This document shows positions 15,696 to 25,660 of a stretch of DNA of 64,000 bases, piece after piece. The stretch spans positions 1-64,000 of the forward strand of contig NZ_WASO01000002.1 in assembly GCF_009712605.1 (NCBI RefSeq), written 5' to 3'. Source of the stretch: Paludibacter sp. GTDB lineage: Bacteria; Bacteroidota; Bacteroidia; Bacteroidales; Paludibacteraceae. The position numbers and the translations under genes were made by a program. The number at the start of each line of letters is the position of its first letter. Position 1 is the stretch's first letter. The notes below the pieces were generated by a model that was given only the letters and a program-made list of their open reading frames with translations, was not told the origin of the DNA and made no database searches.

Positions 15696-17165
15696 ATGAG
15701 AAGAACTATTTTATTGACAATTAGCTTTTTATTGATATGTGCCATTGAAAATACAAGCTTTGCGAAAGTCTATTATGTTGCAAAAAACGGGAGTGACTCA
15801 CGAACAGCCACTCAGGCGCAAAATATAACCACCCCAAAACTGACAATTGCATCGGGACTAACCTGTCTTTCGGCAGGTGATACTCTTTACATACGTAGCG
15901 GTGTGTATGCTGAAACATTGAATCAAAACATGATTGCCATTCCCAGCGGCATTTCCTGGAGCAAACCGGTTACGGTTGCCGGATATCCGGGTGAAACGGT
16001 GACTATTCGGCCTAATACGGGAGTCGATGAAGTGATCCGCTTAATGGGGACTGCAGGTGGAGCGAAGTATCTGATTTTTGATAATCTGCATCTCGATGGA
16101 ATTAATATTGCTGATAATGTGGTAAAAATCACATATACAGGATCCGATCCATCGTACACGGCAAATCATATCATGTTTAAGAATAGTGAAATTTTTAACG
16201 CTCCTAATCAGGGCGTTTTTGTCGACCACAACAGCGTGGGCAATCAATTTATCAATTTACAGGTTCACAACAACGGAACAACAGACTTTCATCATGGATT
16301 GTACATAACCGGCGCCAACAATCTGGTCGACGGGTGTGATATTCACCATAATGCAGGTTGGGGTGTGCATGTATATAGCGATACGGGAATAGCCGTGGAT
16401 AGTAACATTGTTCGGAACAACAGCATTCATGATAACGCATATGCCGGAGGTCGTGGTTGTGGTATTATTCTTTCCTGTGGAAAAGGCAATATGGCCTATA
16501 ACAACCTGATTTGGAATAATAACGGGGGTGTTCAGATCGATGTGGCGGTAAATACCTGTGTGTACAATAACACGATTTATTCAAACAATGCAGGCTCAGG
16601 AGGATATGCCGGAGTGAAAATTCAGTCAGGGAGCACCGGAGCAAAAATTGAGAACAATATTTGTTGGCAAAACAATGCCGGAGCTATAGAAAATATGGGT
16701 AGTAGTACAACCCTCACCAATAACCTGACAACAACTGATCCTCTTTTTGTCGATGCGTCTATTTCTAATTTTTACCTCAAATCGACTTCGCCGGCGATCA
16801 ATGCGGGAGTGAATTTATCGCCCACCGTGACAAGTTATTACGATGGGACTGCCAGAGTACAAAGCTCGACTTATGTCGTTGGTGCCTTAGGAACTTCAGT
16901 TGCAACGGGAGACGAGATTGTGGATGCTACAGCACAACTTAAAATATTCCCGAATCCTTCCGATGGAAGATTTACGATAGAGACAGGTACCGATCAGAGT
17001 GTGAGCTTGCTAATTATCAATGCAGCAGGAGTGCCTGTTCATCAGCAATTGTTGAATAACAGTAAAGCTGATGTCGATTTAAGTGGCAAGCCACAAGGTA
17101 TTTATATCTGTCGATTACAAAGCGGAACGAAAGTTCTGGGTGTCGGAAAAGTTATCATTCGCTGA
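15696..17165 (+). CDS. Exported right-handed beta-helix protein with type IX secretion signal
   Basis: 489 residues. Residues 1-23 are a signal peptide (positively charged MRR, hydrophobic core, cleavage after SFA). KVYYVAKNGSDS with LTIASGLTCLSAGDTLYIRSGVYAE (about 24-72) is the start of DUF1565/polysaccharide-lyase-like beta-helix proteins. Residues about 150-330 contain repeated N-I-x-x-N-x-G turns such as NNLIWNNNGGVQID. Residues about 410-489 are a T9SS type A sorting domain: LKIFPNPSDGRFTIE, then GIYICRLQSGTKVLGVGKVIIR-like ending. It should be secreted through the outer membrane and attached to the surface. The helix suggests polysaccharide binding or cleavage, but no catalytic residues can be assigned. 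It stands alone after a long leader. Confidence 0.88.
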   Translation: MRRTILLTISFLLICAIENTSFAKVYYVAKNGSDSRTATQAQNITTPKLTIASGLTCLSAGDTLYIRSGVYAETLNQNMIAIPSGISWSKPVTVAGYPGETVTIRPNTGVDEVIRLMGTAGGAKYLIFDNLHLDGINIADNVVKITYTGSDPSYTANHIMFKNSEIFNAPNQGVFVDHNSVGNQFINLQVHNNGTTDFHHGLYITGANNLVDGCDIHHNAGWGVHVYSDTGIAVDSNIVRNNSIHDNAYAGGRGCGIILSCGKGNMAYNNLIWNNNGGVQIDVAVNTCVYNNTIYSNNAGSGGYAGVKIQSGSTGAKIENNICWQNNAGAIENMGSSTTLTNNLTTTDPLFVDASISNFYLKSTSPAINAGVNLSPTVTSYYDGTARVQSSTYVVGALGTSVATGDEIVDATAQLKIFPNPSDGRFTIETGTDQSVSLLIINAAGVPVHQQLLNNSKADVDLSGKPQGIYICRLQSGTKVLGVGKVIIR

Positions 17166-17179
17166 TTGTTCGTTCGGTA

Positions 17180-17225
17180 AAAAAAACACAAGGTTTAAGT
17201 TTGTACTTACGCCTTGTGTTTTTTT
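17180..17225 (+). terminator. Bidirectional intrinsic terminator
   Basis: AAAACACAAGG and CCTTGTGTTTT form the stem, extended by TTTAAGT pairing with ACTTAC. T-tracts lie on both strands, so it can end both the beta-helix gene and the converging ThrE operon. Confidence 0.8.
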
Positions 17226-17240
17226 GTGCCTTATTGTTTG

Positions 17241-17759
17241 TTACTCGGCTTTCTTTACCTTCTGCTTTTTGCCGAAGTTAATTTCTTTCACGCTTTTTGT
17301 TCTGAATAGCAATGCGGCAATGGAAATGCCAATCGCTAAAATTGCCAGCAGTGACAGCGTAAGCATCAGGTTGTGCCCGATCTGTACCATAATGTCGGGT
17401 GTTTTCTGCACGATAGCCGGGTCGGTGAGCTTGATGCAGCCCAGCATGGTGCGGTAGGCATACAGTCCCGGAATCATGGTGATGAAAGCCGGCATGGTGA
17501 AAACCACCGGCGGATGGTGTACCTTGTGGGCGCAGTAGATACCCAGAATGCCAATGGTGACGGCGCTGATCATGGTGGCGGTGATGAGCACCACGCCACT
17601 TTCCAACAAAACAAAGCGGAGGCTATGTCCGAGTGCACCGAGCAAACCTGCCATCCAGAGAATGCGTTTGGGAGAACCAAAGAGGATACCCCAGCAGAAA
17701 CCGACCACAAAAGCCAGTACGAAATCGAGTAATATGCGAAGTAGAAGTTCTGAGGTCAT
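17241..17759 (-). CDS. Threonine/serine exporter family, small subunit (ThrE C-terminal half)
   Basis: 172 residues with about five membrane spans and a lysine-rich C-terminal tail. It corresponds to the DUF3815/ThrE_2 half of the threonine/serine exporter, with FCWGILFGSPKRILWMAGLLGALGH (about 20-45) and MPAFITMIPGLYAYRTM (about 89-105) as landmarks. In actinobacterial ThrE both halves are fused; here, as in many bacteria, they are two genes. Its ATG lies 2 bp after the stop of the upstream large subunit, so the two proteins are probably made together and work as one inner-membrane exporter. Substrate specificity is known only from homologues. Confidence 0.88.
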   Translation of the reverse strand: MTSELLLRILLDFVLAFVVGFCWGILFGSPKRILWMAGLLGALGHSLRFVLLESGVVLITATMISAVTIGILGIYCAHKVHHPPVVFTMPAFITMIPGLYAYRTMLGCIKLTDPAIVQKTPDIMVQIGHNLMLTLSLLAILAIGISIAALLFRTKSVKEINFGKKQKVKKAE

Positions 17760-17761
17760 GG

Positions 17762-18562
17762 CTAAAAGTTATTAAGACCCAACAAAGAGATGCTCAGCGT
17801 CATTCCGACGGCAATGCAAAGCAAAATGGATGCCCCGAAGAGTGCCCGGTTCCATGCCGACGAGAGGTGTCCTTCTATCAGGTCGATAAGCGAATTGATG
17901 AGAGGTACGCCCGGTACCAGATAGAGTACGGCAGTGGCAAGTGCTGCCTCCGGAGCCGAACCCCAGTGAAACACCATGTTGGCGCCTGACACCATGGTGG
18001 TGACGAAAGAGGCAATGACAAACGAAATCATCGGGTTAAACTTGTGGTGCATGATAAATACCCTGACGATTGATCCGATAAAAGCGCCCATACAGGCAAC
18101 AATAGCGTCGATGAGGCCTCCTCCGGCCAGCACACACAGGCAGGCACAGGAGAACCCTACTGCCAGCGCTACCGACCAGTAGCTATAATGTTTGATCTTT
18201 TTGATGCGTTCGGTCTCTTTTTTTACCTGTTCGAAGTTGAGGTCACCGTCGGCCGCTTTCCACGTCAGGCGGCTGAACTCGGTGAGCAGTTCAAGGTGTA
18301 CGGAGTGGGGCGGAGTAGAGCGGTAACGGGTAACGGTGTGGTATGGGTCGTGTTCGCTGGTGACGGTCATGGCTACACCGATAAAGGTAAGCTGCATTTG
18401 TACGTTCAGTTCCCATCGTTTTGCCAGGCGATCCAGATTACGGGTGATGCGTCCGCAGTGGGCTCCTGAAGCCAGCATCGTCGTGGCAATGTCGAGCGCC
18501 AAATCGGCAAACTCCGTGGCGTGAACGTATTCGTGAGTGGAAGAAGGTGTGTTTTCGGTCAT
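17762..18562 (-). CDS. Threonine/serine exporter family, large subunit (ThrE N-terminal half)
   Basis: 266 residues: a hydrophilic N-terminal part (1 to about 130) and about five membrane spans after it. LALDIATTMLASGAHCGRITRNLDRLAKRW (about 20-50) is the recognisable start of the DUF1212/ThrE_1 domain, and GSAPEAALATAVLYLVPGVPLINSLIDLI-like sequence near 195-222 is the conserved membrane core, where PGVPLINS is typical. It forms a transport unit with the gene that begins 2 bp downstream. The family exports threonine and serine in Corynebacterium; here the substrate is inferred. No regulator lies next to it. Confidence 0.88.
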   Translation of the reverse strand: MTENTPSSTHEYVHATEFADLALDIATTMLASGAHCGRITRNLDRLAKRWELNVQMQLTFIGVAMTVTSEHDPYHTVTRYRSTPPHSVHLELLTEFSRLTWKAADGDLNFEQVKKETERIKKIKHYSYWSVALAVGFSCACLCVLAGGGLIDAIVACMGAFIGSIVRVFIMHHKFNPMISFVIASFVTTMVSGANMVFHWGSAPEAALATAVLYLVPGVPLINSLIDLIEGHLSSAWNRALFGASILLCIAVGMTLSISLLGLNNF

Positions 18563-18638
18563 TCATTACATTGTTTACTTCGCAAAGATAGTTCCTGAAG
18601 AGTGGGTTTTGCAAGAAAAAAGCTTTCTATTGTTTTCT

Positions 18639-19064
18639 TTACGAAATGATCATCCTTTGATCTGGACGGGTCTGGTCTTGAATTTGTCCTATAACAGACA
18701 TAATATCATTTAGTACTTCCTCATTTGTAAATCGGATTACTTTGTATCCTTTTTGATTCAGATTAAAGGAGCGTTCTTTGTCTTGTAGTGTCTGTTTCTT
18801 ATGAATACCACCATCAATTTCTATTACTAAATTGTATTCGAGGGCGACAAAATCAACAATATAAGGACCAATGACATGTTGACGGCGGAATTTGACTCCT
18901 AATTTTTTCGATTTGATGTGAGCCCAGACAGCTTTTTCTGCTTCTGTCATAACATTTCTCATTTTTTGTCGTACATCTTTTATCTGACTGTAAACAAATG
19001 GATCTGCGGTTTTCCACGCAGGACGTTCTGATGCTGGGCTATCATTCTTTTGTTTATCTGGCAT
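18639..19064 (-). CDS. DUF559 domain protein, Vsr-like PD-(D/E)xK endonuclease
   Basis: 141 residues. The first 30 are hydrophilic and poorly conserved. From about residue 31 the DUF559 pattern follows: RQKMRNVMTEAEKAVWAHIK, KFRRQHVIGPYIVDFVA, LVIEIDGGIHKKQ and GYKVIRFTNEEVLND. The D-F-V and E-I-D-G elements are the presumed metal-binding residues of the restriction-endonuclease-like fold, related to Vsr mismatch nicking enzymes. Biological role of the family is not settled. It is a single gene, with palindromic element copy B starting 31 bp upstream of its start codon, an arrangement that hints at a selfish or repeat-processing partnership (inference). Confidence 0.85.
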   Translation of the reverse strand: MPDKQKNDSPASERPAWKTADPFVYSQIKDVRQKMRNVMTEAEKAVWAHIKSKKLGVKFRRQHVIGPYIVDFVALEYNLVIEIDGGIHKKQTLQDKERSFNLNQKGYKVIRFTNEEVLNDIMSVIGQIQDQTRPDQRMIIS

Positions 19065-19095
19065 GAGTTTGATTTTGTGGTATTGTGTTTGTGTC

Positions 19096-19207
19096 GACCC
19101 TCCCCATCCCTCCCAATTGGGAGGGTGTACATCTGCAATAATAAGGTAGTGCGTTATAAGTTTTACCGGCCGAACTCCTCCCTAGTTTGGGGAGGTCGGG
19201 AGGGGTC
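19096..19207 (+). repeat. Double-hairpin palindromic element, copy B
   Basis: Begins GACCCTCCCC and ends GGGAGGGGTC, forming inverted ends. The left half holds a perfect 18-bp palindrome CCCTCCCAA/TTGGGAGGG (19108-19125); the right half holds CCTCCC-TAGTTTG-GGGAGG (19177-19195). The size is 112 bp against 102 bp for the inner part of copy A, and the right halves nearly match. It lies directly upstream of the DUF559 gene. Confidence 0.75.
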
Positions 19208-19250
19208 GGATTAAAGCATTACAAGATTATTCTATAATTGAAAGCAATAG

Positions 19251-20366
19251 CTAATACTTCAAATTTATCACTACCAGTTCAGATTGGGTGCCAATGCGGT
19301 ATTGCGGTCCCCAGATGCCCAGTCCTGACGAGACGTAATATTGCGTTTTACCTTTTCGCAAATAACCGTGAGCCTGCTCAAATTCCCGTTTTACGATCAG
19401 GTTGCCAGGGAAAAATTGTCCTTCGTGCGTATGCCCCGAGATTTGGAGATCGATGTCGTTTTGCTCCGCCTCTTCCAGATGGTGGGGTTGGTGATCGAGC
19501 AGAATGGTAGGAAGAGCAGGGTTAAGACCTTCCGTCAGGTATTTTAATGCTTTGCGGTGCGTATTGGTACGGTCGTCGCGTCCGATGAGGTAGAACGCGC
19601 TGTCGATTAATGCCACATTGTCCGTCAGCAAGCGAACGCCCGCGCTTTGGTAAAAATCATCGACTGCTTTCAAATTGCCCGAATAGAACTCATGGTTCCC
19701 GTTGATGGCATAAATGCCTTTCGGTGCGTGAATGTTTCGTAATTCTTCCTGCATCTTTTGCTTTACAACTGGTTCCACCGCCCGGTCGAAGAAATCACCC
19801 GCAATCAACACGATGTCCGGATGCTGATCGTTAATCATCTGTACGTAACGTTGCAGTTGTTTTTTGCGAATAGAAAAACCTACGTGCAGATCGCTAACAG
19901 CCACGATGCGCAGTTCTTTCCCTTGTTTCGGTTTATTGGTCTCAAGATTGAGTGTTACCACTTCCGGATGGTTGAATTTGTAGTTGCCTGCAATCAGAGC
20001 AATGGCGATCACTCCGAAACTGGCCATCAGCCACCAAAACCGGAAAGTCATCATACCCGGTGGAGCAAAATGAACAAACGAATTAACGGCACGCACCAGA
20101 TCGGCAGCCAGAAAGGAGAGTAACAGGTAAATCATTACCAGAAAATAGGTGTCGCCCGCAAACGAGATGGCTGAAGCCATACCCAACGGCATCGTTTGTC
20201 CCAGAAAAAGAGCCACAAAAAAGGAGGCAAAGAGTAGAATGCTCAATCCGGCATAAAGCTGCCGCCAGTAGCCCTGAGTAGGTAATGCTTGCCATCCACG
20301 CCCGATCACATAGCCGAACATGGCCAAAAAGAAGGCAAACATGATGATGAAAAATCCGTATTTCAT
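19251..20366 (-). CDS. Membrane-anchored metallophosphoesterase (YaeI/YkuE-like)
   Basis: 371 residues. Residues 1 to about 150 hold four hydrophobic spans. The calcineurin-like catalytic domain follows with all metal ligands in order: VSDLHVGF (about 157-164), LIAGDFFDR (about 186-194), INGNHEFY (about 219-226) and SGHTHEGQ (about 307-314). Related proteins cleave phosphodiesters or lipid pyrophosphates such as UDP-diacylglucosamine analogues; the substrate here is unknown. The stop codon is TAA and no terminator is obvious. The gene is divergent from the AraC-type regulator at 20510, with 143 bp between. Confidence 0.88.
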   Translation of the reverse strand: MKYGFFIIMFAFFLAMFGYVIGRGWQALPTQGYWRQLYAGLSILLFASFFVALFLGQTMPLGMASAISFAGDTYFLVMIYLLLSFLAADLVRAVNSFVHFAPPGMMTFRFWWLMASFGVIAIALIAGNYKFNHPEVVTLNLETNKPKQGKELRIVAVSDLHVGFSIRKKQLQRYVQMINDQHPDIVLIAGDFFDRAVEPVVKQKMQEELRNIHAPKGIYAINGNHEFYSGNLKAVDDFYQSAGVRLLTDNVALIDSAFYLIGRDDRTNTHRKALKYLTEGLNPALPTILLDHQPHHLEEAEQNDIDLQISGHTHEGQFFPGNLIVKREFEQAHGYLRKGKTQYYVSSGLGIWGPQYRIGTQSELVVINLKY

Positions 20367-20479
20367 GAGTGTAATAGTTTTTTGTGATAATATGCGACGA
20401 ATGTAAGAAGAATTTGTCAGTAGAAAAAGTAATTTTCAAATAAGCAAGATCGGACAAGACGGGTCGTTTATAGAAGGCG

Positions 20480-20487
20480 TATCTTTG
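20480..20487 (+). promoter_or_regulatory. -7 promoter box for the AraC-GyrI regulator
   Basis: TATCTTTG followed by CAA matches the Bacteroidetes -7 element and sits 23 bp before the ATG at 20510. Confidence 0.5.
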
Positions 20488-20509
20488 CAATGTCCAACAA
20501 CAAACGATT

Positions 20510-21370
20510 ATGCAAAACAAACTTACCACACGAGAGGAGTATCTCCGACGCATCAATATCGTGACGGAATATATCAACAATCATCTGGATGAAAAACTTG
20601 ACTTGAGTAAACTTGCTGATTTGTCGAACCTGTCTCAGTTTCATTTTCACCGCATCACCAAGGCATTTTTGGGTGAACCGATTGGAGCTTACATTACCCG
20701 GATGCGGGTAGAAACAGCGGCAAGACTCTTGCGATATACCGATATCCCGGTGCAGGATGTTGCTTTCAAAGTGGGGTATGAGATGCCTTCGTCACTGTCT
20801 AAAATCTTCAATCAATATTACGGCATATCGCCGATCGAATTTAGGAACGACAAAAATTTTATTATTATGAAACCAGCACTTATCAATCCGGCGCTAAACC
20901 TGAAAGCTCCGAAAATTCTTGATCTCGAGGATCAGAGTCTTATTTATATACGGCATACTGGCGATTACTCTTCGCTCGATTTTGCCGGAGCCTGGACCAA
21001 ACTCTGGGGTTATGTCAAATCGCAGAAACTCTTTACTGCAGGCATTCAGCATGTGTGCATATACCATGACGACCCTAAAGTTACCGAACCAGACAAATTG
21101 AGAACGGATATTTGTCTGGTTATCCATAAACAGGCTAAAGCGGAAGGTGAAATCGGGGTAAAAATCCTACAGGGTGGTAAATTTGCCGTCTTTCACTACC
21201 AGGGGGCATATGCAAATCTTGGTTCTGTATATGATACGATTTTCGGGTATTGGTTGCCCGAGAGCGGAATGCAGTTACGTGATGTAGCCTGTTATGAAAA
21301 ATATCTCAACCATCCTGATCCGGAAGCTCCTGAAAAATCAAAAACGGAAATTTATATTCCTGTTCAATAA
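20510..21370 (+). CDS. AraC-family regulator with GyrI-like effector-binding domain
   Basis: 286 residues. Two helix-turn-helix motifs lie at the N-terminus: LDLSKLADLSNLSQFHFHRITKAF (about 25-48) and IPVQDVAFKVGYEMPSSLSKIFNQYYGISPIEFR (about 76-109), a complete AraC DNA-binding domain. Residues about 125-286 form a GyrI-like/Rob-type effector domain, with IRHTGDYSSLDFAGAWTKL near its start. In relatives this domain binds small lipophilic or cationic molecules and controls efflux or stress genes. Domain order is HTH first, as in Rob and SoxS-like proteins. The divergent metallophosphoesterase gene is the nearest candidate target; the lipoprotein gene downstream is another. Confidence 0.9.
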   Translation: MQNKLTTREEYLRRINIVTEYINNHLDEKLDLSKLADLSNLSQFHFHRITKAFLGEPIGAYITRMRVETAARLLRYTDIPVQDVAFKVGYEMPSSLSKIFNQYYGISPIEFRNDKNFIIMKPALINPALNLKAPKILDLEDQSLIYIRHTGDYSSLDFAGAWTKLWGYVKSQKLFTAGIQHVCIYHDDPKVTEPDKLRTDICLVIHKQAKAEGEIGVKILQGGKFAVFHYQGAYANLGSVYDTIFGYWLPESGMQLRDVACYEKYLNHPDPEAPEKSKTEIYIPVQ

Positions 21371-21397
21371 CAAATTTAAGCACTAAAGCATTTTTAC

Positions 21398-21430
21398 AGA
21401 GCACAATCCTTTATGGGTTGTGCTCTTTTG
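21398..21430 (+). terminator. Intrinsic terminator after the AraC-GyrI gene
   Basis: AGAGCACAATCC pairs with GGGTTGTGCTCT (one G-T pair) around a 5-base loop, followed by TTTTGTTT. Confidence 0.8.
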
Positions 21431-21640
21431 TTTATAAGCTGAGATATCCAGAATAAGTGCACGTGCTGATTTTTCTAAAATAATTGCTCTCTTTTTGCAG
21501 CATTTATTCCTTTTATTTCATCTGTATATTAAAGCTATTTGACAAATATTAGATTAAAATACACAGGATTCCTTTTGTTTTTCCCTTTTGTCAGAGTATT
21601 TTTATCATATGTAATAATTCAATCAATAAAGAGATTTACT

Positions 21641-22447
21641 ATGCGGAACTATTTCTTGTTATTTTGTGTTGTATTATTGGGTGCGTGCACTCAATATCAG
21701 TACATTACTCTCGATAGTAATGTGTATCGACCAGATCAACAGTCTTTTGTCTGGGAGAACGATACGGTAAGAATTCGTTATGTCTTTTCCGGATATAACT
21801 GTCCGTTGACTATTCAGGTGTATAATAAAATGGCTCAGCCTTTATATGTCGACTGGAAGAAATCGGCTGTAGTTTATGGGGATGGATCGCGTCTTAGCCT
21901 CTGGAATGATCAGATGAGTGTTAGTTCTACCACCGTTGGCGGAACAATGCGTATGGGTAACATTGCCATAAATAGTGCTCAAACGGTCGGCATGATTGAT
22001 AAAAGAGAACAAATTAGCTTTATACCTCCCGATTCATATGTCTCTGTACGACCGTTGGCCATTATGAGCAACTTTATAAAGCCCTTACCACAGGAATTGA
22101 AAAAAAGAGTGCCATTTGGCGATGAGGATGGCTCAAAAGTAGATAAATATAATTTTACTCCGGAGAATACACCTTTTACTTTCAGGTGTTTCCTGACTTT
22201 GTCAACCAACGATAGCTTCAATAATTCGATTTACATCGATCAGCCATTTTGGGTGTCCGAAATTATGCAGACATCTATGGGGCCATCTTCTGTATTGGCT
22301 TCAGACAAGATGTTTTATGTCAACAGAACAACAACTTTCGGTCATATAATGGGCGGCGTCGGTACGGTCGCTGTTGTGGCAGGAGCAGTTTATCTGGAAG
22401 CTGCAACCGAACCCGGACCACCGCCTCCTCCGCATCACAGAAGATAA
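21641..22447 (+). CDS. Predicted lipoprotein of unknown function
   Basis: 268 residues from ATG 21641. A TTG much further upstream (21539) would add 34 residues, but the later start gives a clean lipoprotein signal: MRNYFLLFCVVLLGAC, with the lipid-modified cysteine at 16. The mature part has no family I recognise. It is rich in beta-strand-like segments (FVWENDTVRIRYVFSGYNCP, TIQVYNKMAQPLYVDWKKSAVVY), which recalls proteins carrying an immunoglobulin-like fold. A hydrophobic glycine-rich stretch near 229-245 and a proline- and histidine-rich tail (PGPPPPPHHRR) close it. It should be anchored in the outer or inner membrane facing the periplasm or surface. A terminator follows directly. Confidence 0.7.
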   Translation: MRNYFLLFCVVLLGACTQYQYITLDSNVYRPDQQSFVWENDTVRIRYVFSGYNCPLTIQVYNKMAQPLYVDWKKSAVVYGDGSRLSLWNDQMSVSSTTVGGTMRMGNIAINSAQTVGMIDKREQISFIPPDSYVSVRPLAIMSNFIKPLPQELKKRVPFGDEDGSKVDKYNFTPENTPFTFRCFLTLSTNDSFNNSIYIDQPFWVSEIMQTSMGPSSVLASDKMFYVNRTTTFGHIMGGVGTVAVVAGAVYLEAATEPGPPPPPHHRR

Positions 22448-22463
22448 AAATCTCGGTTCGTAT

Positions 22464-22510
22464 AAAAAAAGAGTCGTCCGTTGCTGTTAATGGCAAGGAC
22501 GACTTTTTTC
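22464..22510 (+). terminator. Intrinsic terminator after the lipoprotein gene
   Basis: AAGAGTCGTCCGTTGC pairs with GGCAAGGACGACTTTT, giving a long stem with small internal mismatches around GTTAAT, followed by a T-tract. Confidence 0.8.
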
Positions 22511-22623
22511 ACAATCACTCACTTTGTTACCGGTAGCTATTTCTCAATAGATTCCGGTTTTGTTTGATTCAGTTAGCTGAATCAATATATTTCAGAATTG
22601 GCAAAACAAATTACGGTTGAGTA

Positions 22624-23574
22624 TCACGGTATAGGATACTCGTCGAAAGCATAAAGTACGGTCGATAAGTAGCGTTCGCCGGTATCGGGGAGCAGTGCTA
22701 CAATGGTTTTACCTTCGTTTTCAGGACGCTTTGCAAGTTCCAAAGCGGCATAAGCGGCAGCTCCGGAAGAAATACCAACCAATAAGCCTTCTGTCTGTGC
22801 CAGTTCGCGGCTTGTCTTGATTGCATCGTTGTCGCCAACTGGGATAATTTCGTCTACTACCGCAGGATTATAGGTCTTGGGTTGAAAACCGGCTCCAATA
22901 CCCTGTATTTTGTGGGGACCGGGAGCGCCTCCCGACAGAACAGGCGACGATTTCGGTTCCACAGCGACAATCTTTACCGAAGGTTTGAATGCTTTCAGCG
23001 CTTCGCCAACACCGCTTACGGTACCTCCGGTGCCCACTCCTGCAACAAAAATGTCGACTTCACCATCAGTGTCGCGCCAAATTTCCGGCCCGGTTGTGCT
23101 CTTGTGAATGGCAGGGTTGGCAGGGTTCTCAAACTGTTGCAAAATAATTGAGCCGGGTGTTTTCTCTTTTACCTCTTCGGCTATACGGATAGCCCCTTTC
23201 ATCCCTTCTGTACCCGGGGTCAGTACTATCTCTGCTCCCAGGGCTTTCAACAGGTTGCGGCGTTCGATGCTCATCGTTTCGGGCATGGTCAGAATCAGTT
23301 TGTATCCTTTCACAGCCGATACAAAAGCCAGACCGATGCCGGTATTTCCGCTTGTCGGTTCAATAATGGTGGCTCCCGGCTTTAGAGTTCCCTTTGCTTC
23401 CGCATCTTCAATCATCGATTTTGCAATACGTTCTTTTACGCACCCAAGCGGGTTGAAATATTCGAGCTTGAAAACGACTTTGGCTTTGAGGCCATGGTTC
23501 TTCGCGAAATTAGCTGGCGCCAATAGTGGCGTATTACCGACTAAGTCTGTCAGTTGGGTTACAATTTTTGCCAT
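22624..23574 (-). CDS. cysK: Cysteine synthase A (O-acetylserine sulfhydrylase)
   Basis: 316 residues from the ATG at 23574. The frame stays open for another 50 codons upstream, but that part crosses a palindromic repeat and has no homology, whereas [17 protein letters not shown] is the standard CysK start. The PLP-binding lysine is Lys47 in [10 protein letters not shown]. The substrate loop [12 protein letters not shown] (about 71-82) and the phosphate-binding [11 protein letters not shown] (about 178-188) are intact. It makes cysteine from O-acetylserine and sulfide in the cytosol. It is the second gene after metY on the minus strand, 58 bp away, so both sulfide-fixing enzymes may be co-transcribed. 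No SAM riboswitch is apparent. Confidence 0.95.
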   Translation of the reverse strand: MAKIVTQLTDLVGNTPLLAPANFAKNHGLKAKVVFKLEYFNPLGCVKERIAKSMIEDAEAKGTLKPGATIIEPTSGNTGIGLAFVSAVKGYKLILTMPETMSIERRNLLKALGAEIVLTPGTEGMKGAIRIAEEVKEKTPGSIILQQFENPANPAIHKSTTGPEIWRDTDGEVDIFVAGVGTGGTVSGVGEALKAFKPSVKIVAVEPKSSPVLSGGAPGPHKIQGIGAGFQPKTYNPAVVDEIIPVGDNDAIKTSRELAQTEGLLVGISSGAAAYAALELAKRPENEGKTIVALLPDTGERYLSTVLYAFDEYPIP

Positions 23575-23594
23575 GATAATGATATTTTTGTGTT

Positions 23595-23622
23595 GTAGAG
23601 ACGCATTGCAATGCGTCTCTAC
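23595..23622. repeat. Perfect 28-bp palindrome, REP-like
   Basis: GTAGAGACGCATTG is followed directly by its exact reverse complement CAATGCGTCTCTAC. It fills half of the 58-bp gap between metY and cysK. Palindromes of this GTAGAGACG...CGTCTCTAC type are, as I recall, dispersed in several bacterial phyla. It has no T-tract, so it is not a typical terminator. Confidence 0.75.
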
Positions 23623-23632
23623 CATGTTTGAA

Positions 23633-25036
<1,404 letters not shown>

Positions 25037-25660
25037 TCAGTAGCATCGAAACACAATCCAGCGCCCTTCGTCGAAGGTTAGAAAAAAAGAATCTCCCAGT
25101 GCTTCGTTCAGTGTGCCTTGCCACCACGACGATAGCGGCTTGTTTGGAATCGGATATTTCAGGTTGCCCACCGAGAGCGGTGCCTGACTGTCGAGTGCAA
25201 AGATAGATATTTGTTGCCCCTTGTAACTGGGCAGGGAGCCACTTCGGGTCATGACGGTGAAAACGCCGTAATCGGTCATCATATCAATATCGGGAAATGT
25301 TTCGGCATAGTCGGCCAGCAGAGATATGTTGCCGAGAGTATGGTCTTCCCGTAATCCGGTAGCTCCGATAATGGTAATAGCCGTAGCCCCTTGCTCTTTG
25401 CAAAATTGCACAGCTTTGGTCTGGTCATTGGTCTCCTGATCGGCCGAAGGGTAGAGCCTGTCGGCATATTTTTCCTTGAATGTCCCGGACAGACTATCGA
25501 GATCTCCTACAATATAATCGGGTTCACGGCCGAATTCAGTCAGTTTTACTGCCGCTCCGTCGCAGCATACCACGCACTGCGCATTTCGCAGATGCGACAA
25601 AGGGATCTCATGAGAGGGAAAACATCCGTCGGCCAATATGGTAAATGATTTTTGAACCAT
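25037..25660 (-). CDS. thiN: Thiamine pyrophosphokinase
   Basis: 207 residues. The family transfers pyrophosphate from ATP to thiamine, giving the cofactor TPP. VVCCDGAAVKLTEFGREPDYIVGDLDSL (about 30-57) is the catalytic, nucleotide- and magnesium-binding region, with D-G-A and G-D-L-D as hallmarks. SADQETNDQTKAVQFC (about 72-87) is the second acidic motif and TIIGATGLREDHTLGN (about 95-110) the third; all are intact. The gene overlaps the upstream outer-membrane protein gene by one base (TGATG), so they are translationally coupled. In other Bacteroidetes thiN occurs with thiamine transport genes, which suggests what that partner could do. No TPP riboswitch was seen upstream. Confidence 0.9.
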   Translation of the reverse strand: MVQKSFTILADGCFPSHEIPLSHLRNAQCVVCCDGAAVKLTEFGREPDYIVGDLDSLSGTFKEKYADRLYPSADQETNDQTKAVQFCKEQGATAITIIGATGLREDHTLGNISLLADYAETFPDIDMMTDYGVFTVMTRSGSLPSYKGQQISIFALDSQAPLSVGNLKYPIPNKPLSSWWQGTLNEALGDSFFLTFDEGRWIVFRCY

